Positions 52,815 to 62,058 of a stretch of 64,000 nt of DNA are shown here, one piece after another. The notes below the pieces were generated by a model, which did not search any database, had not been told where the DNA came from, and saw only the letters and a program-made list of their open reading frames with translations. The DNA comes from Cladopsammia gracilis. Taxonomy: Eukaryota; Cnidaria; Anthozoa; Scleractinia; Dendrophylliidae. The stretch lies in the NCBI GenBank assembly GCA_022457155.1, contig JAJGOT010001005.1, forward strand, positions 1 to 64,000. Direction: 5' to 3'. Both the position numbers and the translations under genes were made by a program. How positions within the stretch are numbered: position 1 is the first letter of the stretch; every line of letters starts with the position of its first letter.

Positions 52815-52852
52815 CTATACCCTCCCTCAAACCCCAGCAAGCTAGACATAAC

Positions 52853-52887
52853 CAATTGAAGAAAACTAAAATCCTTGTATATACGCA
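52853..52887 (+). promoter_or_regulatory. promoter of the element 2 polymerase
   Basis: CAATTGAAGAAAACTAAAAT at 52853 and CTTGTATATACGCA immediately before the ATG at 52888; 35 nt from box to start. Closely resembles the promoter of the element 1 polymerase. Confidence 0.6.
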
Positions 52888-53975
52888 ATGGCGCAACCCC
52901 GGCAACGAAGACACCGTGATGACGAGCAACGCGATCTGATTGCTTGGCTGGACGAACAGGCCCGAAATCTTGAGCAGTTCGAGTCTGATGACGACAATAA
53001 TGCTGAGGTCGAGCCTCGAAACAACCCACAGGATTTAGATTTTGAACAATTTGTTCAAGTCTATGATCGGGTTGATCGATGGGTTGAACACGGCAGACGA
53101 ATAATCCGGTTTAGTTTTGCAACCGATCTCGAAAACTCTCTTGTCGCTAGAGTTTTGAACAAAATCAAACAATATGTTCACACACGGCACGCAATCAAGT
53201 TAATCTCTACAGTCGAGTTAAGAAACACTGAAAACGAGGAGTTGAGAAGTTTTTATCAAAACAATCGAACCGGGCCTTGGCTAGCAACTCTCTCCGAGAC
53301 CCGACAGTGGTTGCAATCTCAGGAAGAGCTTCGTCTCCAAAACGCAAAACTCAAAAGGCCTGACACCAAATGGGTTTACGAACGCGCAGTCCTGCTCGAG
53401 GTCAAAGTCGTGCTTGATCGACAACCCCTACAAATAGGGCTCGGGTGGCTTCCTGCTTGGCTTCGCAACAAAAGAGAAGTCATTGCCATTGATAACTTCA
53501 ACGACAATCTTTGTCTCTTTCGTTGCTTGGCTGTCCATCGAGGAGCCCATAAAAGAGACAACATCCGCAAAACCAGAGAACTCGCGGAAAGCTTCTTCGC
53601 CTTTTATCCGGGGCTTCGAGACCAGCTAACTTTGCGGCACTTCTCCAAAATCGAAAAGCATTTCAAGCAAGGCATTGCCGCCTACCTTGTTCTCGCTAAT
53701 GGTGATTTCATTCTATCTCACACCCCTGCGAATTACGACAAGGTTGGCGTTTCAACCATGACCATCGGTATCTATGAAGGCCATGCCTTCTTGATCACCA
53801 ATCTCAATAAAGTCACAAACAATTACACTTGTGGCGAGTGTGGCGGGAGGTTTACACGGGCTGATAACTTGAAGCGCCACGTCAAGACGTGTACTCGAGG
53901 CCAAACCAAAATCGTCTGCCCTGGGAAACGTGTCCTTCCTCCAGAGTCAGCTTTTGAGAAAGCCTTTTATTATAT
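52888..53975 (+). pseudogene. element 2 polymerase, N-terminal part (OTU-like region and zinc finger)
   Basis: From MAQPRQRRHRDDEQRD through about 362 residues. DNLCLFRCLAVH (D206, C209) with a later GHAFLITNL (H299) has the shape of an OTU/papain-like cysteine protease site. A C2HC finger follows (C315, C318, H331, C335). The frame then reaches AFEKAFYY and leaves the gene at an insertion. The open frame continues to 54267 only by reading into the inserted DNA. It corresponds by position to residues 150-310 of the element 1 polymerase, but sequence similarity is slight. Confidence 0.75.
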
Positions 53976-54831
53976 ACATACTGAGATTTACACACCAGAA
54001 AACTATGAGATAAAAATCGTCCCTTCACGTATGACAAGCCATCCTATTGGTCATACGATTTCCCTCACTAGTGAAGAATATCGTATGACCAATCAGAATC
54101 GCGATACGACATTTTTCACTAGTGACAAAAATCGTACGCGCGGGAATTCCCGCCATTCAGTGTGCCTTCGCCCTCCAGTTGAAGGCTTCGAAGAAATTCA
54201 TTCATGGCGACAAAAGGGTTTAAAGTTCCATCACGTTAATGAAAAATGCGGATTTCTGCGAACCTAAAGAAAAGAACTTTAACAGATTTTGCTGAAAGGG
54301 AAAATATACGTTTAACAGGAGAAAGAATAAGGCTAAAAGAAGCTAAAAAAAAGCAATTAAATCGCCAAACGTGCAAGCAAGTTTGAACTCTCGCCATTTG
54401 TTGTTGTTATCAAAGCGGCAAAAACTTCAAAACACAGGTACGCAAACTTGCTTTGTTTTTGTCGTAAGGTGTCTTATTATGTATAGTCTTGTTATAGTTT
54501 TGGAAAAAAAATATTGTCGTGGTTATTTTTGTTAGATGTGTGAATTCGGTGAATATTTCCACTGAAAGTTAAGTCTGACAATAAACCAAGAACCCTTCTA
54601 CTGAAGTGTTGATAATTTAATCGTTTCATCTTGTTTTTCTGTTGTGTAAATCTCAGTATGCATATAATAAACAAATTACTTCACGGTTCGTTCGCTTGTA
54701 CGAATTTTATTCACTCGTTGGAAAGAATCACAAACTCACTCGCTCGCAAAGCCTCGCTCGTTCGTTTGTGATTCTTCCCAACTCGTGAATAAAAATCGTA
54801 CGCGCTCACCAACCGTGAAGTAACCTCTATT
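53976..54831. mobile_element. nested foldback insertion in the element 2 polymerase
   Basis: Interrupts the polymerase between AFEKAFYY and PEGGFGVKA. Inverted arms: TATACATACTGAGATTTACA near 53973 mirrored at 54643-54670. To their right a second hairpin of about 150 bp (54674-54823) has arms ATTACTTCACGGTT and AACCGTGAAGTAA. Boundaries are approximate and no clear target duplication was found. Confidence 0.7.
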
Positions 54832-57534
54832 TACCCAGAAGGCGGTTTCGGTGTCAAGGCAGTGTGCTGGCTCGAGTGGGTGTCGAAACAGGCCGACAAG
54901 CACATCCATCATCACAGATGCGGTCATGGCGGTGAGAGGTATATTTGTGGGGCTCCAGTTGACGGCTATCATCCAGAAAGCAAGACAGTGTTTCAGTTTC
55001 ACGGTTGTTTCTGGCACGGTTGTTTAGAGTGCTTTCCTGCACTTGAACAAAGAAACGAAGTGATCACGACTGACCGTAAAGGCAACACAATCACAAGGGC
55101 GGTTACTTACCAAAAGACTCTGCAACGAACTCAGTTGCTTCTAGACGCCGGGTACACCGTGCTTGAAAGGTGGGAGCATGAAAGGCCTTACCCCTGGTTG
55201 AATGTCCGTTGCCCACAGAAAAGAAACAAAACTTATCCACACGCGATCGTGTACGACTTCGAAGCGTATCAGGACAAGACCAAGGCAGCTCGCCCGACAC
55301 GTGATCTCTCTTATGAAAGCGAGCATGTGCCTATCTCAGTCTCCATTGCCGACACGTTGAACCCTGAGCCTGAGTACATTTGCTCCAAAGACCCTGACGA
55401 GCTTATCGCTCTGTTTTATGCCTCCCTTGAGTGGCGAGCCGCAGCCATCCGAGAGGCTGTGGCTGACCAATATATGTCCCCAGACCTTGAGAATCTCCCT
55501 AAGAAGCAACTTAAGCTCATCGACAAATGGTGCAACCAAGTTCCTGTGGTCGGATTCAACTCAGGTCATTACGATCTTAAGCTTATCCGCAAGTACTTTG
55601 TTTCTCATCTCGCTGGTGAGAACGAGGTCTTCGCTGCGGAGAAAGAGGGACGCATCATGTTCATCAACACTCCCAGCTACAAGTTCTTGGACATCGTGAA
55701 TTATTTGGCCCCAGGCATTACATACGACAGGTGGGTCAAGATGTATGGAGCGACACAGACTAAGTCCTGGCTCCCATACGAGTGGTTTGACAGTGCTGAC
55801 AAGCTTGATTACCCTGGGCTTCCCCCATACGAGTGCTGGTACTCACAACTCAAAAAGGTCTTCGTTCTTTCTACTCAGGAGCGCGAGGAATGCAATCGCA
55901 TCTTTCACGAGGAAGGTATGCAGACATTCGGAGACTGGCTGGAGTATTACAACAATCTAGACGTGTCTCCCTTCCTCGAAGCTCTCCAAACGATGAAGGG
56001 CTTTTACACAAGCCTAGGGGTTGACATCTTCAAAGACGCAGTCTCCTTGCCAGGAGTATCAATGCAATACGTCTTGCGAGGCTCATTGAGATGGGTTGGG
56101 GGCCGCAGGGCTCCAGAACTATACGCCCCAGGCCCAGAAGCATACGCCATGCTGAAGGGGGCTGTGGTTGGAGGGCCAAGCCTGGTCTTCACCCGCAAAC
56201 ACGTGCGCGGTGAAACCCGCATCCGCTCTCACAAAAATGCCTTAGCCCGCATCACGAAACGGATTGTGGGGTTCGATGCGAATTCTCTTTACCCCAGCAC
56301 GATGCTGCAGGAGATGCCCTGTGGCAAAGAGAAGGTTGTGCATTACGATGACCCAGTGCAGGCGGCTAGAAAGCTTTCCTTTCTCCTTCTCAGAGGCAGG
56401 TGGTTCGGGTTTGCTGAGGTGGACATCGAAGTCCCTCGAGAGTTGTGGGAGCAGTTCGAAGAGTTTCCTCCGTTCTTCATCAACCAAGCAGTGCCTAACG
56501 AATGTGTGCCTCAGCATATGCACGATTACCTCCAAGAAAGTGGTCGAACCCGCTTTCCCGACCAGAAAAAGCTTCTGGGTGTGTTGTCAGCGAAAAAGAT
56601 GCTTATCTACGAACCCGTCTTGAAATGGTATCTCAGCAGTGGGTTCAAGATCACGGCAGTCTACCGCACGATCGATTATAGACCCCAAAAACTCTTCGAC
56701 TGGTTCGTTCGCGAGGTCGCCGAAAACCGAAGGAAAGGCGACGCTGACAAGGATAAGGCGCTGCTTGCCGAAGTGTTCAAGCTCCTTGGCAACAGCGCTT
56801 ACGGTAAGTTCATCGAAGCCGTGGAGCGCCAAACAAGAACGGTGTACACAACCGACGAGGACGAGGTCGACAAGAATCTCCGCTCACCTTTGTTCGAAGA
56901 CCTCGAAGAGATCGGAGAGGCCTACAAGATCGAGCTGCGCAAGCAAAAGATCACAATCGACCGCCCCTTTCAAGTCGGTATTGTTGTGTATCAACTTGCC
57001 AAGCTCCGCATGCTGGAGTTCTATTACACCTTCCTTGATTACTTCATCGACAGGCGCGACTTCGAGCTTATCCAGATGGACACAGACAGCATGTACTTCG
57101 CTCTTGCTCACGACACTCTCGAAGAAGCAGTTCGCCCAGAACTTCGCGCCCAGTTCGAGGCGGAGAAGAAGAATTGGTTGGCGTGGGACAAGTGGAGTGG
57201 TAGAGAGCCGGGCTTATTCAAGCTTGAGAAGGAGGGTACACGGGCCATCGCCCTGTGCAGCAAGTGTTATTACGTAGAAAACGAGGCTGACGGAGGGGCC
57301 AAGATGTCCTCCAAGGGAGTCAACAAGAATCAGAACGAGCTTCGCTGGGAAAGATACGAAAGAGCCCTGCAAGGGGGTAGGGACATGGCAACAAATAGAG
57401 GCTTTCGAATGCACAACGGGGCCATGTTCACGTACGAACAGCACAAGCTGGGCCTCAGCGCCTACTACGACAAGCGTTGGGTGCTGCCAGACGGCATCCA
57501 CACAGAACCGATCGAGTTTCACACGGCCAACTGA
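54832..57534 (+). pseudogene. element 2 polymerase, exonuclease and polymerase domains
   Basis: Family B, protein-primed type. It opens with PEGGFGVKAVCWLEWVS and a histidine/cysteine-rich segment (HIHHHRCGHGGERYICG, FHGCFWHGC), followed by exo I VYDFEAY (about 55250), exo II GFNSGHYDLK, exo III YNNLDVSPF, motif A FDANSLYPSTM (about 56272), motif B LLGNSAYGK (about 56784) and motif C QMDTDSMYF (about 57075). The catalytic residues are intact, but the gene has lost its start to the insertion at 53976. It lacks the endonuclease VII-like inserts of the element 1 enzyme and belongs to a clearly different polymerase lineage. Confidence 0.9.
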
Positions 57535-57563
57535 ACAAAGACACCCCTCCAGTATATCCCAAC

Positions 57564-57782
57564 ATGGGGCGAGGAAGAAGTGGGGGCATCACTACATCAC
57601 GAAGAAAAGCAAAGAATTGTGGCGCTCCTCGCGGCCATTACTTCTTCTTTACCAAGCAACAAGACGACATGCCTCCCGCCAAGGTTTTATCTTTTTTACC
57701 GAGAGAGATTGAAGCCTTAAAAGGCCTGTCTAGAGAGCAGATTGCCGCAGTACTTTTTCACAATCCAGCTGGGGGCAACTGA
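57564..57782 (+). CDS. 72-aa basic protein
   Basis: MGRGRSGGITTSRRKAKNCG..., basic and glycine-rich at the N terminus, then a helical, leucine-rich C terminus (FLPREIEALKGLSREQIAAV). AGTATATCCCAAC precedes the ATG, 30 bp after the polymerase stop. It overlaps the convergent integrase 3' end by 25 bp, the same overlap length seen between polymerase and integrase in element 1. A possible counterpart sits at the opposite end of element 1 (19044). Unknown; perhaps DNA-binding. Confidence 0.55.
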   Translation: MGRGRSGGITTSRRKAKNCGAPRGHYFFFTKQQDDMPPAKVLSFLPREIEALKGLSREQIAAVLFHNPAGGN

Positions 57783-59435
57783 GTGCCCTCCGGCACAACC
57801 ATCAACTCCTCACGGACAAACCCGCGCTTGGGGCCGTCGTACAGATAATACACAACAGGCGTATCTGGCTTGGTGACAACCTTCTCGATGTTGTAGACTT
57901 TCAAAGACCAGATCGGATCAGTTGCCCGTCGACTACCACCTTCTAGCTCACCGGGGTAATACAGATATCGCAAATTAACCCGAGGAGGGAGCTTCTTTTC
58001 ATTCACCCCAACAGGCCTAGCATATGGGGTTGCGGGTTTGGCTGAGGGTGCTTTCTCTTTGATTGCTTGTGCAGGATTCTTGCCAGTTAATCTGGTTACT
58101 TCATTGTTCAAGGCAGAGATAACATCTGGCAATCTTTTAACCCAAGCGGTCGAACGGCCAGAGGGTAGATTCATTTCAACTGCGTACTGGTAACCAAACA
58201 ATCGTTCAGCCAGGGTTCTGTTGAATCTTTCAACAATCCCTTCTCAGGCATGTTAAGGCATGGTTTGAAGACTAATTTGCATAAAATCTGAAACAAATAT
58301 CCTAACTTTACGACAATTTGCCTTAACAATCTCAAACTTGGCAAGAGTATAAAACGTAATCACTTGAACTCGTTTTATCCTCAAAAAGTCGAACTTTTGA
58401 GTCACGTGACCTGTAAATAATAATTAAAGGGAAATAATATTCGGAGTATAATGGGGAACACAAAATGAAATATAAGTAAACGTTATTGGGTATCGATCTT
58501 TTACATCTAAAAGGCTTTTCATGAATTAGCCTTTTAATCGTGTCCATGTTAAATAGGAACGCTGCAATTAACGGAAATAGGTCACGTGACTAAATAAATA
58601 GCTTAATAACTTCTAATAGAAATAACAGATACAACCATACAAGGCTAATTCATGATGAGGTTTTAGGATTTAAAAGTATAAGACCTAAACAGACTTAATT
58701 ATATTTCCCTTTGTGTTCCCCATTTTACTCTGAATATTTTGGTCGTTAATTATCATTTACAGGTCACGTGACCTAAATATTCGACACTTTAAGCTAAAAA
58801 TGAGTTAAAGTCATCAAGTTTTATAAGTTTGCTAAGTTTGAGCGTGTTATGGCAAATTTCCGCAAAGTTATGATAGTTTTCAGATTTTATGCAAATTAGG
58901 CTTAAAACCATGCCTTAACATGCCTGAGTTGGTCTCTGTGGATATCAACGCGCCCACGGCGAATGGTTGTTTTATGAGCCCCAGTCTCTTTAGTCACAGC
59001 TCCCATAAACTCTGTTCCCGGATCGACTTGCAACAGTTGTGGCCATTTCAAAGGCCCACGCCTGTAAATACGTGTAAGCGCCTTCGAAACTTCATCAGAC
59101 TCTTTCGAAGTCAAGGGCTCTGCTGCTTTGTAACGGCTAGCCACATCAACAACTGTCAAAGCATATTTGTAAATCTTTCGTCCATGGGGCAGTTTGTCGT
59201 GTGGCAAAAACAGTAGATCAGCTTGATGCACTGCATTAGGAGTTTGAACATCAAACTTGGGCCGAGGGATATGGCGTGGTGCAGGGAGGTAAACTTGCCA
59301 AAGGGCTTGTTTGACGAGCCATTTCTTTGCCACCTCTTCAGATACCTTGGCTGCTGCAGCTAGCTTTTTGACAGCGGCAAGTCCTTTCCAATAGCCTTTG
59401 GGACCGTAATAGACCTTTGAGAGTTTAGCCTCCAT
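57758..59435 (-). pseudogene. element 2 integrase interrupted by a foldback element
   Basis: N-terminal half 58929-59435 (starting MEAKLSKVYYGPKGYWKGLA) contains the first two catalytic aspartates. The C-terminal half, 57758 to about 58242, holds the glutamate helix and beta domain (YYLYDGPKRGFVREELMVVP). The break falls within the segment just before the catalytic glutamate (IHRDQ | GIVERF). Without the 686-bp insertion and its TT duplication the frame would be open throughout and encode about 329 residues, nearly identical to element 1. Confidence 0.93.
58243..58928. mobile_element. 686-bp foldback MITE in the integrase gene
   Basis: Starts CTCAGGCATGTTAAGGCATG and ends with its inverse; inverted repeat of about 45 bp including CTAATTTGCATAAAATCTGA. 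Flanked by TT on both sides (58241-58242, 58929-58930), while the uninterrupted element 1 integrase has a single TT at this point. Contains three GTCACGTGAC motifs. No coding sequence. Confidence 0.9.
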
Positions 59436-59446
59436 ATACATATGTG

Positions 59447-59676
59447 TTACAGAAAGCGAAACGCTGCATAGCCAAGAGCAAGGGCACCAGTGCCGATAAA
59501 CAAGAGTTCGCCTTGTTTCTGCTGTGATAGGCCTCTAACGCCTTGTCGTGTCTGATCTTCTCATCCAGAGCGGCTTTCCCACTGTCGCCGGAAAGATATT
59601 TTGCGAGATAGTTGCCTCCAGTGAAAGCAGCGGCATTCAAAATTGCTCCACCAACCATAATAGCGATTGAGGCCAT
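59447..59676 (-). pseudogene. homologue of the 145-aa protein, centre deleted
   Basis: ATG at 59676 (MASIAIMVGGAILNAAAFTG). Sequence follows the element 1 protein to HDKALEAY, then jumps to the C-terminal region (GELLFIG...GYAAFRFL) in a shifted frame. About 200 bp are missing. The nominal open frame runs on to 59425 with unrelated residues. Confidence 0.75.
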
Positions 59677-59701
59677 TGCTATATATATATACATATATGA
59701 T

Positions 59702-59923
59702 TTACATTGAGGCAGGGAGGATCTTCTGGTCCTCGAGGTATTTCTTGAGAGCTATGCTCCCAGCCATGGCAGCAGTGAACTTCACGTAGTTCATGAGACT
59801 CGAGCTGGGGTCGGCCGTGAGATTTTCCTTGACGACCTTTTTGCCAACCCAGCCAATAGTTGCGACAAGGCCAGTTATTGTGGCCGCATCAAGAACAGCT
59901 TTCACGAGCTTGTTGTCAGACAT
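59702..59923 (-). CDS. 73-aa membrane protein, element 2 copy
   Basis: MSDNKLVKAVLDAATITGLV..., identical in length to 30196-30417 with few substitutions (for example KKVVKENLTADPSSSLMNYV). Intact. TATATACACC is directly upstream and merges into a long TA repeat. Confidence 0.8.
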   Translation of the reverse strand: MSDNKLVKAVLDAATITGLVATIGWVGKKVVKENLTADPSSSLMNYVKFTAAMAGSIALKKYLEDQKILPASM

Positions 59924-59924
59924 G

Positions 59925-59926
<2 letters not shown>

Positions 59927-60005
<79 letters not shown>
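59927..60005. repeat. (TA)n microsatellite
   Basis: About 79 bp of uninterrupted TA dinucleotides, expanded from the promoter TATATA of the 59702-59923 gene. It occupies the place where element 1 has the 53-aa microprotein. Confidence 0.95.
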
Positions 60006-60013
60006 ATATTTCC

Positions 60014-60445
60014 TCACTCCATCTCGCGAATTCTTCGTCTCGGTGGTGGGGGAGTTTGAACTTCATTCACCACTACAGGGGCTGGGGTCGGGGCTTTGCG
60101 CCTAAGTGTATTCATAATGGCCTCGCGTTGGTAATATAGGCCCCAAGCGGATATAATTACCCCGGCAACACCAAGAATTAGAAATGCTGAGTTGCTGCTA
60201 GCTTCTTCATTTGTCGAGTTTTGGGGTGCCGAGTTTGGGGCAGGCTCATTTGTTGCTTTAGCAGCTTGTGCTTGTGCTTGTTTTTTTGCCTCTCTTGCCA
60301 GGCGGTTACGCTCAGCAAGCCTTTTGCCAGAAGCAACACGCCCAGGGTTTTTGGCTGGAGCAGTCTTTGGGGTATCAGAGGTAACGTGCGTGTTGTTTGT
60401 TGGCGCGTCTGTTTCTTCAGGCACCGTCTCGAGTGGTTGAGCCAT
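60014..60445 (-). CDS. single-pass membrane protein with basic motif, element 2 copy
   Basis: Counterpart of 29534-29992, 143 residues from MAQPLETVPEETDAPT. Basic block NPGRVASGKRLAERNRLARE, polar linker, membrane segment (AFLILGVAGVIISAWGLYY) and proline-rich tail ending RREME-like. Intact. The linker differs greatly from element 1 while the basic block does not. Confidence 0.78.
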   Translation of the reverse strand: MAQPLETVPEETDAPTNNTHVTSDTPKTAPAKNPGRVASGKRLAERNRLAREAKKQAQAQAAKATNEPAPNSAPQNSTNEEASSNSAFLILGVAGVIISAWGLYYQREAIMNTLRRKAPTPAPVVVNEVQTPPPPRRRIREME

Positions 60446-60540
60446 CATGTGTATATATGTATATTTGTTTTTCAAACCTTCGTGGTTTCTGTCAGGTTTC
60501 TGCCAGGTTCCTGCCAGGTTCCTGCCAGGTTCCTGTCAGA

Positions 60541-61135
60541 TTATGTGTCAAAAATTTCATCAAAACATGTGTCAACTTCATCAAAACCCTCGAGTGGATA
60601 ACCTTCACCGTCTCTGCTTGGGTGTACAGGTGGCAACTCTTCTGGCTCCTTTTTGAAGTCGATGTGTTTTGTAGTGATCAAAACAGCATTGGCCAAGGCC
60701 AAGAAGCGCCCACAACGCAGTGCAAGGTTTCCAGCAAGAGATGAAAGTTCCTGGTTAATCATGTAGTCATTTTTGAGTTCTTTCTGCAGTGCCTCCACAT
60801 CGTCAATCTTAACAACCATGCCGGCGCCTTTGGTTGCGAACATTATAACGCTGTCAATCAGAGACTCGGTCGTCTTGTTACCGACATAGGCTTCATACCT
60901 TTTGTAGTACTTTTCAACCTCTTTATCCGTCAGGCGTTTCACCTGCTCGTGTGTGAGCTGGGCACCGATGGCCCTTTTTTGATTTGCCGGTTGAAACAAG
61001 GACTGCCAGTTTCTCGCGTTGAGCCGGAGTGTCTGGACCTGTTAAGACTTCAGGAATCGCTGATGGCAAGGAGCTATCAGGGGTTGCCTCTAGCAGCTGC
61101 ATGATTTCATCGTCTTCTGGGAAGTTTGTTGCCAT
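60541..61135 (-). pseudogene. conserved helical protein, frameshifted copy in element 2
   Basis: Starts MATNFPEDDEIMQLLEATPD. The frame breaks at an A-run near 60975-60980 and continues in another frame with QLTHEQVKRLTDKEVEKYYK and LALRCGRFLALANAVLI to 60541. Homologous to 28836-29437. From 60480 to 60535 a short CCAGGTTCCTG tandem repeat separates it from the next gene; a GGAACCTGGGC-type repeat occupies the same place in element 1 (29436-29482). Confidence 0.7.
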
Positions 61136-61154
61136 TGCGTATATATTATGTATT

Positions 61155-61394
61155 TTATTTTTCAATTATTCTCTTGATGTCAGGCAAAAGACTTTCAACC
61201 TCACGTATAAGCCCCGTCATGGTGGCTGGGCACACAGTGACTTTCAAAGGATATCGACTAATAAGCATGAGGCGCAGATCGTCCTCGCCAGCGGTTTTGA
61301 TTATCTGTATTTGCATCTCCTCCGCATGACTCTGCAATTCACCAAGAAGTTGTGAAAAGACCGTGAGCTTGTGGATACTGGTTGAGGTGTTCAT
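61155..61394 (-). CDS. 79-aa helical protein, element 2 copy
   Basis: MNTSTSIHKLTVFSQLLGEL..., same length and spacing as 28565-28804, with conserved LRLMLISRYPLK and GLIREVESLLPDIKRIIE. TATATATACGCTGAACC precedes the ATG. Intact. Confidence 0.78.
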   Translation of the reverse strand: MNTSTSIHKLTVFSQLLGELQSHAEEMQIQIIKTAGEDDLRLMLISRYPLKVTVCPATMTGLIREVESLLPDIKRIIEK

Positions 61395-61418
61395 GGTTCA
61401 GCGTATATATATATGTTT

Positions 61419-62018
61419 TCACATTTTCACTTCAACCCCATAGGGATGTCGCAGAGAGAAGACTAGGTGAGAAAACTTGTGCCCTTTTAATTTTGCAATC
61501 AACTCTTTGTACTCCTCGTGTGAGAGCTCACCGGCATAGTCGTCGAAGATGGCCTTCGTTGTTTTGCTTGATGGGGTGTAAAAAAGCACAATCGCTGCAA
61601 CGTTTTCCCTAAAGGGTTTCGCAATGCTGGTTAACTGTTGGGTTAGCACCCACACTGACAAACCGCTGTGGCGAGCACTGAACCCTAGTTTCACAAGTTG
61701 ACTCGTGCGGCCTTTCACATCCTTCGAAGCAGCACAGTCATCCAGCACAAAGAGCGTGTTTGTCCCGTCGAAGAAATAACTAGCAAAAGTTAACCATGTT
61801 TCAATCTCATGCTGCTGACAGTCTATCACGAAAATGCGTGGCTCCTTGTACACGAAACCGTCGTAGGTCTTGTTGTGGACAAATGTTGGGCAGAAGAGAA
61901 CAATATAGTCAAACTTGCCCCTGAAGGGACCGCACAGCTGATTCAGAAGATATTGTGTTTTGCCAGAGTTAGTCGGCCCGATAATTAGTGCATTGAATGG
62001 CAACTTTCGTGGGTCCAT
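61419..62018 (-). CDS. packaging ATPase, element 2 copy
   Basis: 199 residues, MDPRKLPFNALIIGP, Walker A GPTNSGKT, Walker B LFVLDD, then WVLTQQLTSIAK. Same length as the element 1 enzyme and very similar throughout. Its ATG has TATATAGC directly upstream and no preceding small ORF, which supports the start chosen for element 1. Intact. Confidence 0.92.
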   Translation of the reverse strand: MDPRKLPFNALIIGPTNSGKTQYLLNQLCGPFRGKFDYIVLFCPTFVHNKTYDGFVYKEPRIFVIDCQQHEIETWLTFASYFFDGTNTLFVLDDCAASKDVKGRTSQLVKLGFSARHSGLSVWVLTQQLTSIAKPFRENVAAIVLFYTPSSKTTKAIFDDYAGELSHEEYKELIAKLKGHKFSHLVFSLRHPYGVEVKM

Positions 62019-62058
62019 GCTATATATTTTTATGTGTATACATCATATATATATGTGT

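Noticed and set aside
52888..54267. A 459-codon separate gene
   Set aside because: The last part (after about 53975) reads into the foldback insertion; the first part is the N terminus of the polymerase.
56639..57277. 212-codon plus-strand frame
   Set aside because: Out-of-frame shadow of the element 2 polymerase; composition is serine/arginine-biased and no motif is present.
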